Below the pieces are notes generated by a model. That model searched no databases, was not told the origin of the DNA, and was given only the letters and a program-made list of their open reading frames with translations. A stretch of 64,000 nt of DNA, from the NCBI GenBank assembly GCA_019115605.1, contig DXDG01000019.1, forward strand, positions 62,001 to 126,000. Direction: 5' to 3'. This stretch comes from Candidatus Alistipes faecigallinarum. Its GTDB lineage: Bacteria; Bacteroidota; Bacteroidia; Bacteroidales; Rikenellaceae. Shown in pieces: positions 10,129-19,749 of the stretch. Position numbers and translations under genes: made by a program. The first letter of the stretch is position 1. Each line of letters opens with the position of its first letter.

Positions 10129-13100
10129 TTAGAAGTTGACGTTCAGACGCAGCGAGTAGGTGCGCGGACGGGGCCAGATCGAGCCGTCGATGCCGTTCAC
10201 GCCCGGGATCTCGGGATCCACGCCGCTGTAGCCCGTGATGACGAAGACGTTCTGCACGCCGAAGGCCACGCGGATCGAACCCTTCCAGCTGCCGATCTTG
10301 TCGAAGGTGTAGCCGAGGTTCATGTCGTCCATGCGGAAGAAGGAGGCGTCCTCGAGGAAGTAGTCCGAATACCACTGTTCACCGCTGTTGGCCTTCGTGA
10401 AGCCGGTCTTCTCGACGAGCTTGGCGAAGTTGGGCAGGTTGCCGGCATTCAGGTCGAGGTTCGAGGTCGAGTTGGCCGAGGCGAAGTCGTTGAAGACCCA
10501 GTTGCCCACCGAGCCGTGGCCGTTGAATCCGAAGTCCCAGTTCTTGTACGAGAGCTTGAGGCTTATGCCGTAGAAGAAGTCGGGGTTGGGGCTCTTGTCG
10601 GTCATGTAGCGGTCGGCCTGCGTGATCTTGCCGTCCTTGTCGCGGTCCACCAGGGCGTTCTGGATCGGGTGTCCGTTCTCGTCGTACACCTGCTGGAAGC
10701 AGTAGAACGTATAGGGCGAGTAGCCGACCATGTGGCGCTGGAGCAGGTTGCCCGTACCCTTCGAGATGCCGCCCGTCTGGATGCTGTAGGTGGGGTCGTC
10801 CGTGTTGTTGAGCTTCGTGAACTCGGTCTTCTGGAACGTGCCGTTCAGGCCGATCGTGAGGTTCCAGTCCTTGGTCTGCACGGGGATGAGGTTCAGGTTG
10901 AACTCCACGCCGCGGTTCTCCATCGAGCCGATGTTCGTGAGCACGGTGTTGCCGAAGTTCGAACCCATCGGGGTGATGACGTTGTTGAGCAGGTCGTCCG
11001 TCTGGCGCAGGTACCAGTCCACGCTACCGTTGATGCGGCCGTCGAGGAATCCGAAGTCGAGGCCGACGTTGTAGGTCGTCGTGGTCTCCCACTTGATGTC
11101 GGGGTCGTAGGCCGCCGGGGTGAGGTAGAACGAGTAGCCGGCCGAACCCATGTTGTACTGCTTGTAGACGTCGGTGGACATCGAGTAGCGGGCCAGGTAG
11201 GGGTAGTTCTGGAAGATCTCCTGCTGTCCGGTCTGTCCGGCGCCGAGGCGGAGCTTGAGGGCCGAGACGGCGCGGACGTCGCGCAGGAACTCCTCCTGGG
11301 CGATGTTCCAGGCGAAGGCGGCCGAGGGGAAGAGACCCCAGCGGGTATCCTTCGAGAAGCGCGACGAGGCGTCGTCACGCAGCGTGAAGGTGAACAGGTA
11401 GCGCGAGTCGATCGAGTAGTTGATACGTCCGTAGAACGACAGCAGGTAGCTCTCCTGGCGGTTGAACGGATAGCGCGAATCCTCGCCCTTCTGCTCGTGG
11501 GTCTCGTTGAAGTAGGTTACCGTGTGGTCCGAGCTGTAGAAGTGCTGCCACGAGTAGCCGGCCATCACGTCGAGGCGGTGGATGCCCCACTCCTTGTTGA
11601 AGTTGGCGTAGAACTCGAGCAGCTGGTTGCGGCGGAAGTTCGTCGTCCACGAGTACTGTCCCCAGCCGCGGGCCTCGGTGTCGGTGTAGGCCTGGAACGA
11701 TCCGGGGTTCACGCCGTCGTAGGTCTTCGCCGAGGAGATGTCCATACCGAGGTTGAGGTTGAAGCGCAGGGCCTCGAAGCCGTGCACCTTGTAGTCGATC
11801 TGGGCGTTGCCGATGAATCGCTTGGCGCGTGCCGTGTTGTCGCGGTCGTAGAGCTGCGAGAGGGGGCCGGCGCCCAGCAGCGTGTTGGGCGTGAACTCCT
11901 CGCCGCGGCCCGAGCCGTAGTTCCAGAATCCGTTGGTGGTCGTGTAGTCGATCGAGCCGTCCTCGTTGCGCCAGTAGGGGTCGATCGTCGGGTTGAAGAA
12001 GGCCGCCGAGCCGACCACGCCGCTCGAAGCGTAGCGCTGCGAGGTTACGACGCCCTTGGCGTTCATGTTGACCGTCAGGTGCTTGTCGAAGAAGTTGGGC
12101 GAGAGGCTCAGGTCGAGGGTTCCACGCTCGTACTTCGAGGTTTCGAGCGTACCCTGCTGGCCGGTGTAGCCCACCGAGGCGCGGTAGGGCATGCGGTCGT
12201 TGATGTTGCCCGTCAGGCTGACGTTGTGGTCGTGCGAGATGGCCGTACGGAAGACGAGGTCCTGCCAGTTGGTGTTCTTGTCGCCCATCATGGCGTGCAC
12301 CTTGTCGCCGGTCGTGGTTCCCGCGGGGAAGACGCGGTCGACATAGCTGCGGAACTCGCCGGGGGTCATCACGGGAAGCTCGTCCGAGTTGGTCTGGACG
12401 CTCACGCTGCCGCTGTACGAGACGCTCGGGGTGTTGCCCTTGCCCTTCTTGGTCGTGATCATGATTACGCCGTTCGAGGCGCGGGATCCGTAGATGGCTG
12501 CCGCCGAGGCGTCCTTCAGTACGGTGAACGACTCGATGTCGTTAGGGTTGATCGTCTCGAGCGGGTTGGCCATGCCCGTACCGCCGTCCGAGGCGATGGG
12601 CACGCCGTCGATGACGATCAGCGGGTCATTGGAGGCGTTGAGCGACGCGGCACCGCGGATGCGGATCGTGGCGCTCGAGCCGGGACCGCCGTCGCCGGGG
12701 ATGATGTGTACGCCCGGGACCTTACCCTTGAGCATGTCCTGCGTCGAGACGACGGCGCCGCGGTTGAATTCCTCGGCCTTGATGGCGACGACCGAACCGG
12801 TCATGTCGTTCTTCTTGACCGTACCGTAGCCGATGACCACCACGTCGTCGATGCCCATGGCATCCTCTTCGAGCGTGAGGTGCGCCAGCAGCGTCGAGGA
12901 GGCGACCAGCGCGACGCTCTTGTAGCCGACGTAGCTGATTTCGATCACCGACTCGGGCGATGCCACGCGGATGGCATAGTCGCCGTCGAGGCCGGTCGAA
13001 ACACCGTTGGTGGTGCCCCTTTCGATCACGGTGGCACCCAGAATCGGCACTCCTGCCTTGTCCACGACAACACCCTTTACCTCATAACCTGCATTCTGCG

Positions 13101-13170
13101 CAAATGCAAGGGGGGGGGTAATCAGGCATGTCAGCAGGATGCCCACACACATGGTTAATAGTTTTTTCAT
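10129..13170 (-). CDS. susC: SusC/RagA family TonB-linked outer-membrane protein
   Basis: Carboxypeptidase-regulatory-like domain (VKGVVVDKAGVPILGATV), plug DDVVVIGYGTVKKNDMTGSV, GSRASNGVIMITTKKGK, C-terminal SLRLNVNF. Confidence 0.95.
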   Translation of the reverse strand: MKKLLTMCVGILLTCLITPPLAFAQNAGYEVKGVVVDKAGVPILGATVIERGTTNGVSTGLDGDYAIRVASPESVIEISYVGYKSVALVASSTLLAHLTLEEDAMGIDDVVVIGYGTVKKNDMTGSVVAIKAEEFNRGAVVSTQDMLKGKVPGVHIIPGDGGPGSSATIRIRGAASLNASNDPLIVIDGVPIASDGGTGMANPLETINPNDIESFTVLKDASAAAIYGSRASNGVIMITTKKGKGNTPSVSYSGSVSVQTNSDELPVMTPGEFRSYVDRVFPAGTTTGDKVHAMMGDKNTNWQDLVFRTAISHDHNVSLTGNINDRMPYRASVGYTGQQGTLETSKYERGTLDLSLSPNFFDKHLTVNMNAKGVVTSQRYASSGVVGSAAFFNPTIDPYWRNEDGSIDYTTTNGFWNYGSGRGEEFTPNTLLGAGPLSQLYDRDNTARAKRFIGNAQIDYKVHGFEALRFNLNLGMDISSAKTYDGVNPGSFQAYTDTEARGWGQYSWTTNFRRNQLLEFYANFNKEWGIHRLDVMAGYSWQHFYSSDHTVTYFNETHEQKGEDSRYPFNRQESYLLSFYGRINYSIDSRYLFTFTLRDDASSRFSKDTRWGLFPSAAFAWNIAQEEFLRDVRAVSALKLRLGAGQTGQQEIFQNYPYLARYSMSTDVYKQYNMGSAGYSFYLTPAAYDPDIKWETTTTYNVGLDFGFLDGRINGSVDWYLRQTDDLLNNVITPMGSNFGNTVLTNIGSMENRGVEFNLNLIPVQTKDWNLTIGLNGTFQKTEFTKLNNTDDPTYSIQTGGISKGTGNLLQRHMVGYSPYTFYCFQQVYDENGHPIQNALVDRDKDGKITQADRYMTDKSPNPDFFYGISLKLSYKNWDFGFNGHGSVGNWVFNDFASANSTSNLDLNAGNLPNFAKLVEKTGFTKANSGEQWYSDYFLEDASFFRMDDMNLGYTFDKIGSWKGSIRVAFGVQNVFVITGYSGVDPEIPGVNGIDGSIWPRPRTYSLRLNVNF
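13110..13118. repeat. G9/C9 homopolymer inside the SusC signal-peptide coding region
   Basis: caaatgcaagggggggggtaatc; encodes ...ITPPLAFAQ on the minus strand. Confidence 0.95.
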
Positions 13171-13198
13171 AGGATCTGTTAGTTGGTTTGTATGTTTT

Positions 13199-14527
13199 TT
13201 ACAGGTTTGGCTGTCGGGTGTCGCTTCCGTCGCGGACGAAGGCCACCGAGAGGGCGGCCAGCAGCATGAAGAGGGCTGCCAGGGCGAGCATCCAGGTGGC
13301 GTTGCTGTCGAAGCAGTACTTGACGATGGCGCCGCCGGTCAGTCCGATGACGATCTGCGGGATGGTGATCGTGAAGTTGAAGATGCCCATGTAGACCCCC
13401 ATGTGGCGGGCTTCGACGGCGCGCGAGAGGATGGCGTAGGGCATGGCGAGGATGCCGGCCCAGGCGATGCCGATGCCGACCATCGGCAGCATGAGGGCAT
13501 ACTGGTCGCGCAACAGGCAGAGTCCGGCGAAGCCTGCGGCTCCGAGCAGCAGGCAGGCGGCGTAGACGGTTTTGTTGCCCCAGCGTGCGGCGATGCGCCC
13601 GAGGAAGAGGGCGGCGATGCAGGCCGGGATGGGGTAGGTTCCGTTCAGGACGCCGACCCAGGTCTGCGTGGCGCCGTCGGAGAGGACGGCTCCCGTCGCA
13701 TGGTCGGTTACGACGCCCGTGATGGCGGGCTTGAGGTAGGTCCACATCAGGAAGAGCGCGGCCCAAGAGAAGAACTGCGTAACGCCCAACCGGACCATCG
13801 CCTGCGGGACGTTGCGCAGCAGGGTGATGAAGCCCGGGCGCGGTGCGGTCTCCTCTTCGGGGCGGATGTCGTTGTAGCGGGCGAACTCTTCGGGGGGATA
13901 CTCGCGCGTGCGGAAGGCCGTTACGAGGACCGTGAGCAGCAGGATCCCGCCCCCGATATAATAGGAGTAGGCGATGTGGGGCGGGACGCTTCCCGGGGCG
14001 GCCTCGTCGGGGACGCCCATCCAGGTCATCAGCAGCGGCAGAATGGCGCCGACGACGGCTCCGAGGTTGATCAGAAAGGTCTGCACGACGTATCCGCGGG
14101 TCTTCTGCGAGTCGTCGAGCATGTCGGCAACCAGCGCGCGGAAGGGCTGCATCGTAACGTTGAACGAGAGGTCCATGAAGAGCAGGATGAAGGCTCCCAT
14201 GGCCAGCGGGGCGAAGGCCAGCAGACGCGGGCAGTTGGGCATGAGCATCAGGGCGATCGTCGAGATGACCGCGCCGCCCAGGATGTAGGGGATGCGCCGC
14301 CCGAAGCGGGTCCAGGTGCCGTCGGAGAAGAGTCCGATGATCGGCTGCACGACCATGCCGGCCAGCGGTGCGGCGAGCCAGAAGTAGCTTAGGTGGCTCA
14401 CGTCGGCACCCAGCGATTCGAAGATGCTCGACGTGTTGGAATTTTGCAGCGAGTATCCGATCTGGACGCCGAGAAAGCCGAAGCTGAGGTTCCAAATCTG
14501 CCAGAAGGAGAGTTTGGGCTTGTTCAT
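13199..14527 (-). CDS. MFS sugar transporter (maltose/GPH-like), first gene of the sus cluster
   Basis: ~12 hydrophobic segments; QIGYSLQNSNTSSIFESLGA...GLFSDGTWTRFGRRIPYIL, typical of Bacteroidetes SusC-linked sugar MFS proteins. Confidence 0.85.
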   Translation of the reverse strand: MNKPKLSFWQIWNLSFGFLGVQIGYSLQNSNTSSIFESLGADVSHLSYFWLAAPLAGMVVQPIIGLFSDGTWTRFGRRIPYILGGAVISTIALMLMPNCPRLLAFAPLAMGAFILLFMDLSFNVTMQPFRALVADMLDDSQKTRGYVVQTFLINLGAVVGAILPLLMTWMGVPDEAAPGSVPPHIAYSYYIGGGILLLTVLVTAFRTREYPPEEFARYNDIRPEEETAPRPGFITLLRNVPQAMVRLGVTQFFSWAALFLMWTYLKPAITGVVTDHATGAVLSDGATQTWVGVLNGTYPIPACIAALFLGRIAARWGNKTVYAACLLLGAAGFAGLCLLRDQYALMLPMVGIGIAWAGILAMPYAILSRAVEARHMGVYMGIFNFTITIPQIVIGLTGGAIVKYCFDSNATWMLALAALFMLLAALSVAFVRDGSDTRQPNL

Positions 14528-14741
14528 TATCGGTTGTTCGGTTGGTTGTTTTTAGGTCAATACAAATTTTAATAAAAAAAACGACTTGCGAAACAACCGG
14601 GGGACGAGCGGACGAAGAAAGGGGATGAACGGTCGGATTTTTCCGACGAGCTGCAGCGCCGCGGATTTGGTTTTTCGGGGAAAAGTGCCTACCTTTATTA
14701 GGCAAAACGATCCGGTAGCGGGTCGGAAACCTCCACAAGCC

Positions 14742-16118
14742 ATGCGGTCGCTCAAGGTCTCCGAAATCATCCATCTGTTCGCCGTGCTCCACGCGGCCGT
14801 GGCGCTGCTGTGCCGCCTGGCGGGGGTGAACGACGAGCTGGTGCTGACGCTTCTGACGATCGTGCTGATCGTGCTGATCTGCCTCCGCCGGGGGCTCAAC
14901 GTCGAGCTGACGGCCGCAAGCGTCATTGTGGTCAATGTCATCGGCTACCTGCTGGGCACCGGCGGCGCACGGCTCATCGGGCACCTGCTTTCATCGCCGC
15001 TGGCCGTGCACGCCGTTTCGACCTTCCTGACGACCGAGATCCTCGGCTGGGGCATCGTCTGGTTCACCAAGATGTTCCGCCGCGGCGACGAGGCGCCCCG
15101 CCCGCAGCGGTGGAACCCCCGCATCTGGATGCTGCTCGCGGCCGTCGGGGTGATCTTTGTCCTGCGCCTGGCCTATGTCGAGCTGCTGGCCCTGCCCTCG
15201 TTCTCGGCCGACCGCCTCTACCGCGTCTACAACCTGCTGGCCTCGAACTCCGTGGCGCTGATTCTGCTGCTGTGCGTCAATGTCATCTTTGTCCGCCACA
15301 TGCGCCGCCATCCCGAGTGGAGCGTCTCCTTCAAGGCGCTGGCGCTGGCGCTTTTCATCGTGCTGACCACCCTCGGGGTCTCGCTGCTGGCGGCGTTGCG
15401 CCTGCCCTTCGCCTTTGACCGGGGTTTCTCGGGGCAGGAGTTCTTCCAGCTCGCGATCATCACGCTGCTGGTCGAGATGACGCTCTACTCGATCATTTTC
15501 ATGGCCGACTACGCGCTGGCGGCCCGCGCCGTGCTGCATGCCGAGCGCGGAAAGGTCCACCAGGCGCAGTTCCTCTACATGAAGCTCAAGCAGCAGGTCA
15601 ATCCCCACTTTCTGTTCAATTCGCTCAACATCCTCGACTGCCTGGTCTGCGAGCAGCGCACCGAGCAGGCAAGCGCCTACATCCACAAGCTGGCGGGCAT
15701 CTACCGCTACATGCTCCGCAACGAGGCCGAGACGCTCGTGCCGCTGAAGGAGGAGATGGCCTTCGTGGAGATGTACATCGACCTGCTGCAGGTCCGCTTC
15801 GGCGAGGGATTCCGCGTGCGGACCCGCATCGCCCCCGAGGCGCTCATGCGCCGGGTGGTTCCCTGCTCGATCCAGCTGCTGATCGAGAACGCCATCAAGC
15901 ACAACGTGGTCGATGCCGCCGCGCCGCTCGAGATCCGCATCGAAACCGCGGACGGCACCGTGACGGTTGCGAACAACCTCCGTCCGAAGGTCTCCGCTCC
16001 GCCCTCCACGCACGTGGGTCTGAATTATATCCGCCAGCAGTATCTCGACCTCGCGGACAAACCGGTCGCCATCGTCCGCACCGAGGCGGAGTATCGTATA
16101 ACCCTACCCCTGTTATGA
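14742..16118 (+). CDS. LytS-type sensor histidine kinase (His_kinase family)
   Basis: Multiple TM helices, LKQQVNPHFLFNSLNILDCL, LLIENAIKHNVV. ATG at 14742 (MRSLKVSE) preferred over the track start at 14586; TACCTTTA promoter-like box at ~14691. Confidence 0.88.
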   Translation: MRSLKVSEIIHLFAVLHAAVALLCRLAGVNDELVLTLLTIVLIVLICLRRGLNVELTAASVIVVNVIGYLLGTGGARLIGHLLSSPLAVHAVSTFLTTEILGWGIVWFTKMFRRGDEAPRPQRWNPRIWMLLAAVGVIFVLRLAYVELLALPSFSADRLYRVYNLLASNSVALILLLCVNVIFVRHMRRHPEWSVSFKALALALFIVLTTLGVSLLAALRLPFAFDRGFSGQEFFQLAIITLLVEMTLYSIIFMADYALAARAVLHAERGKVHQAQFLYMKLKQQVNPHFLFNSLNILDCLVCEQRTEQASAYIHKLAGIYRYMLRNEAETLVPLKEEMAFVEMYIDLLQVRFGEGFRVRTRIAPEALMRRVVPCSIQLLIENAIKHNVVDAAAPLEIRIETADGTVTVANNLRPKVSAPPSTHVGLNYIRQQYLDLADKPVAIVRTEAEYRITLPLL

Positions 16119-16882
16119 ACCCTATGCCTATGAGAGTATTGATCGTCGAGGACGAGATCATGGCCCGGCAGAGCCTGGCCCGGATCCTGCGGCAGGAGTT
16201 CTCCGACCTGCGGATCGTCGGCACGGCCGGCTCGGTCCGGGAGACCGTCGACTGGCTGCGCGCCGGGGAAAACACGGCCGACGTGATCTTCATGGATGTC
16301 GAGTTGTCGGACGGCAACTGTTTCGAGATCTTCCGCCAGGTCGAGATTGCGGCCCATGTCATCATGACCACGGCCTACGACAGCTATGCCGTGCGGGCCT
16401 TCGAGGTGAACAGCATCGACTACCTGCTCAAGCCGATCGATCCGGCGGCGCTGCGGCGGGCCGTGGAGCGCTGCCGTACGAGCCGCGAGCACCTCGATGC
16501 GAGCCGGCTGCTCGATGCCATCGGCCGCACGCGCGAATACAAGCAGCGCTACATCGTGCGCTTCAACGACCGGATCGTGCCGGTGCGGACCTCCGACATC
16601 GCCTACTTCTACTCCGAGGAGAAGAACACCTGGCTGGTTACGGCGGACAACAGCCGCTATGTGATGGACCTCTCGCTGGATATCCTCTCCGAGGAGCTCG
16701 ACGCGCGGAGCTTCTTCCGCATCTCGCGCAACTGCATCGTCTCGATGGGGGCCATTACGAGCGTGGTGAAGCACCTGGGCAACCGCCTGAAGATCCAGGC
16801 CCGGCCGCAGCCCGGTTTCGAGATGATTGTGAGCCGGTCGCGGGTCGAGGATTTCCTCCGCTGGCTCGAGGGCGACTCCTGA
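16115..16882 (+). CDS. LytTR-type response regulator
   Basis: Receiver VLIVEDEIMARQ..FMDVELSDGN..TTAYDSYAVRAFEVNSIDYLLKPI plus LytTR domain; ATGA overlap with the kinase. Confidence 0.92.
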   Translation: MNPMPMRVLIVEDEIMARQSLARILRQEFSDLRIVGTAGSVRETVDWLRAGENTADVIFMDVELSDGNCFEIFRQVEIAAHVIMTTAYDSYAVRAFEVNSIDYLLKPIDPAALRRAVERCRTSREHLDASRLLDAIGRTREYKQRYIVRFNDRIVPVRTSDIAYFYSEEKNTWLVTADNSRYVMDLSLDILSEELDARSFFRISRNCIVSMGAITSVVKHLGNRLKIQARPQPGFEMIVSRSRVEDFLRWLEGDS

Positions 16883-16907
16883 CGGTGTGAAGCGGCGGGA
16901 GCGAAAT

Positions 16908-16948
16908 GACGGCGGGGAGGCATTCCGAATGGAAGCCTCCCCGCCGTC
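16908..16948. terminator. Bidirectional terminator hairpin between convergent genes
   Basis: GACGGCGGGGAGGC-A-TTCC-GAAT-GGAA-GCCTCCCCGCCGTC: 18-bp stem with one bulged A. Confidence 0.8.
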
Positions 16949-16963
16949 GTCTTCTGTCGCGGG

Positions 16964-19585
16964 CTATTGCCGGCCGCTGCAGGCGATCAGGTCCTGCAGC
17001 AGGGCGCTGAAGCCCTCTTCGGCGAGCAACTGTTCGAGCGTGAGGTGCATGCGGTAGCGCCAGTAGTAGCGCGGGATGGCCGGGACGTTGATCCGCTCGG
17101 CCTGCGGATCGGGCCGGCGGATGCGCTCGTCGAGCGCGAGCCAGTCCTGCAGGGGCAGGATGGCGAACATCGAGGGCGAGGCGAGGTGCATCTCGATGAT
17201 GCGCCGCAGGATCCACGTCTCGCAGTGTGCGGGCGCGTCGCCGCCGCAGCCGAGCACCTCGTGGTAGAAGCGCTCCGTCGTGCCGCGATCCTCCTCCCAC
17301 CAGGCCCGCAGCGGGGTCATGTCGTGCGTCGAGGTGGCGCAGACCGAGAGGTAGGGGTAGTGTGCGGGATCGGCGAAGAGCTTCCCGGGGGTCTTCGACA
17401 TGCGCTGGATTTCGAGCGAGAGGATCTGCAGCTCGCGCATCGTCTCGGGAACGCAGTCGGGGATCATGCCCAGGTCCTCGCCGCAGGCCAGCATGCCCGT
17501 GGCTTCCAGCAGCGCCGGGAGCTTGCGCAGGGCCGACTCCTTCCAGAAGAGGTTGTGGCGGTGGTAGAAGAAGTCGTCGTAGAGCCAGTTGAAGGTGTTG
17601 CGGCGGGTGTCGTCGAGCGCCGCATAGGCGAAGGTCGAGTGGGCGGCGATGCGCGGGTGGTAGTAGCCTCTGCGGCGCGGGTCCTCGACGAAGAGCACCT
17701 CCTCGACCAGGCGCAGCAGCCCTTCGCGCATGCGGCGCTGCGGCTCCCCGTCGCCCGGGAACTGCTCGACGATGCGGCGCTGCGTGGCGAACTCGGGGCG
17801 CAGGCGTCCGTCGCGGAGGCAGCGGCTGCGCACCTCGTCGGCCCGTTCGCCGAAGAGCTCCCCGAGCACGTGGTCGTCGATGCGGGGCGTAACGTAGGCT
17901 CCTGCGGAGGTGTCGAAGCCCCATTGGCGCAGTTCGTCGGCCGAGTAGGGCAGTGCCGGGTTGAAGTGTCCCAGCAGGCCGTGCACGGCGTCGATGGGGA
18001 TCTCCCAGATGCGGAAGAAGCCGAGGATGTGGTCGATGCGGAAGGCGTCGAAGTATTCGGCCATCTTGGCCAGACGGGCCCGCCACCAGGCATATCCGTC
18101 CTGCGACATGCGCTCCCAGTCGTAGGTCGGCAATCCCCAGTTCTGACCCGTTGCCGAGAAGGCGTCGGGCGGGGCTCCGGCCTGCGAGTCGAGGTGGAAG
18201 AGCTGCGGATGGAGCCAGGCATCGACGCTCGTGCGGCTGATGCCTATGGGCAGGTCGCCCTTGAGGATGATGCCGCGGCTGTGGGCATAGCGGCAGACCT
18301 CCGAGAGCTGGAGGTGCAGGTGGTACTGCACGAAGCAGTGGAAGGCGATCGTGCGGCTGTTGCGGCGGCAGTAGGCCTCCACGCGCGCCTTGTCGTAGCG
18401 GGCGTAGTCTCCCCAGCGCGAGAAGTCGGCCGTGCCGTATTCGTCGCGCAGCGTGCAGAAGGCCGCATAGGGGATCAGCCAGTGGGCGTTGTCGGCCGCA
18501 AAGCGCTTGTAGCCCTGGCGGCGCGCCGTGCGTCCGCCGTCGCGCTCGAAGGCCTTGCGGAGCAGCTCCCGCTTGGTGTTGTTCACCCGTTCGTAATCCA
18601 CCTCCGGAAGGGCGTTCAGCTCGTCGCGCAGCTTGCGGTACTCCTCGTCCTCCTCGACGCCGGCCTCGGTCAGCCGCAGGAACTGCGGATGCAGGGCGAA
18701 GGTCGAGTTGGCGTTGTAGGGGTAGGAGTCCTCCCACGTGCCGGTCATCGTGGTGTCGTTGACCGGCAGCAGCTGGATCACCCGCTGCCGCGTGGCCGCG
18801 GCCCAGTCGACGAGCAGCTTCAGGTCCGCAAACTCACCGACGCCGAAGCTCTCGCGCGAGCGGAGCGAGAAGACCGGCACGGCCGTTCCGGCGCCCCGCC
18901 AGCGCCGCTCGGGGAAGCGGGCGACGACGGACGCCTCGATGAGGTACTCCTCCTCGGAGGTCGGGCCGTTCCAGACGCGGTTGGCCCCCTCCTCCCAGAG
19001 GATGGGTTCGAGCGTGGCGCGGTAGGCGATCAGCAGCTTGTATTCGCTCCCCTCGGGCAGGCGGAACGAGAGGTTCCACTCCGGGAAGCGGCTGTCGTCG
19101 AGCGGCACGATCCGCTGCCAGGCGTCGAGGCTGTCGGAGGCCAGGGCCAGCGTCTCGTCGGGGTAGAGCGCGGGGACGGTGAGGCGGAGCGTGGCATTCA
19201 GAAGAAGCGCCTGCCCCGATTTCGCCCGGCGCGGGCCGCTCTTTTTCTCCGCCTCCGGCCGGGTGAAGATGCCGCGGGTGAAGGCCGAGGAGTAGAACGA
19301 GGCGTCGGCGGGCATCTCCTGCCAGCGGTCCCGGATGCGGACGGTCCGGGCCCGGGTCTCCTCGGGCAGGCGGAGCGTGTGGGGCCGCCATTCGGTGCGG
19401 GTGCAGGCGCCGTCGCGTTCGACGGCATAGCGGTAGACGACGGGCGTGCGGTCGGTGTAGTGTTCGACGACGCCCCTCCAGATGCCGCCTTCGTTGTAAT
19501 GCAGGGCGATGCGGCGGCGTCCGAAGAGCAGCACGAGCTGTTCGCCCCAGCGCGTGCGGTATTCGATCTCGAAAAGCAGTTTCAT
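16964..19585 (-). CDS. malQ: 4-alpha-glucanotransferase (GH77, MalQ) with N-terminal starch-binding (CBM20-like) domains
   Basis: SFGVGEFADLKLLVDWAA, AFRIDHILGFFRIWEIP, LACGEDLGMIPDCVPETM; 873 aa. Confidence 0.92.
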   Translation of the reverse strand: MKLLFEIEYRTRWGEQLVLLFGRRRIALHYNEGGIWRGVVEHYTDRTPVVYRYAVERDGACTRTEWRPHTLRLPEETRARTVRIRDRWQEMPADASFYSSAFTRGIFTRPEAEKKSGPRRAKSGQALLLNATLRLTVPALYPDETLALASDSLDAWQRIVPLDDSRFPEWNLSFRLPEGSEYKLLIAYRATLEPILWEEGANRVWNGPTSEEEYLIEASVVARFPERRWRGAGTAVPVFSLRSRESFGVGEFADLKLLVDWAAATRQRVIQLLPVNDTTMTGTWEDSYPYNANSTFALHPQFLRLTEAGVEEDEEYRKLRDELNALPEVDYERVNNTKRELLRKAFERDGGRTARRQGYKRFAADNAHWLIPYAAFCTLRDEYGTADFSRWGDYARYDKARVEAYCRRNSRTIAFHCFVQYHLHLQLSEVCRYAHSRGIILKGDLPIGISRTSVDAWLHPQLFHLDSQAGAPPDAFSATGQNWGLPTYDWERMSQDGYAWWRARLAKMAEYFDAFRIDHILGFFRIWEIPIDAVHGLLGHFNPALPYSADELRQWGFDTSAGAYVTPRIDDHVLGELFGERADEVRSRCLRDGRLRPEFATQRRIVEQFPGDGEPQRRMREGLLRLVEEVLFVEDPRRRGYYHPRIAAHSTFAYAALDDTRRNTFNWLYDDFFYHRHNLFWKESALRKLPALLEATGMLACGEDLGMIPDCVPETMRELQILSLEIQRMSKTPGKLFADPAHYPYLSVCATSTHDMTPLRAWWEEDRGTTERFYHEVLGCGGDAPAHCETWILRRIIEMHLASPSMFAILPLQDWLALDERIRRPDPQAERINVPAIPRYYWRYRMHLTLEQLLAEEGFSALLQDLIACSGRQ

Positions 19586-19681
19586 GTCGGGTTCTGGTTG
19601 CGTATCTACAAATTTACGAAAACCCGCGGTATTTCATACTTTTCGGCCGGATTTTTTTCGGGCTTCGCGGCCCGGTCCGTA

Positions 19682-19725
19682 CAACGAAGCCGGGCGAAGC
19701 GTCGCTTCGCCCGGCTCTTTCGTTG
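19682..19725 (-). terminator. Hairpin terminator downstream of the membrane coiled-coil gene
   Basis: AGCCGGGCGAAGC-GTC-GCTTCGCCCGGCT perfect stem, flanked by CAACGAA/TTCGTTG. Confidence 0.7.
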
Positions 19726-19749
19726 CGGGATGCCGCTGCGGAGGTCCGA

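Noticed and set aside
10030-13158. 1042-aa plus-strand ORF
   Set aside because: Exactly antisense to SusC; no recognisable domain.
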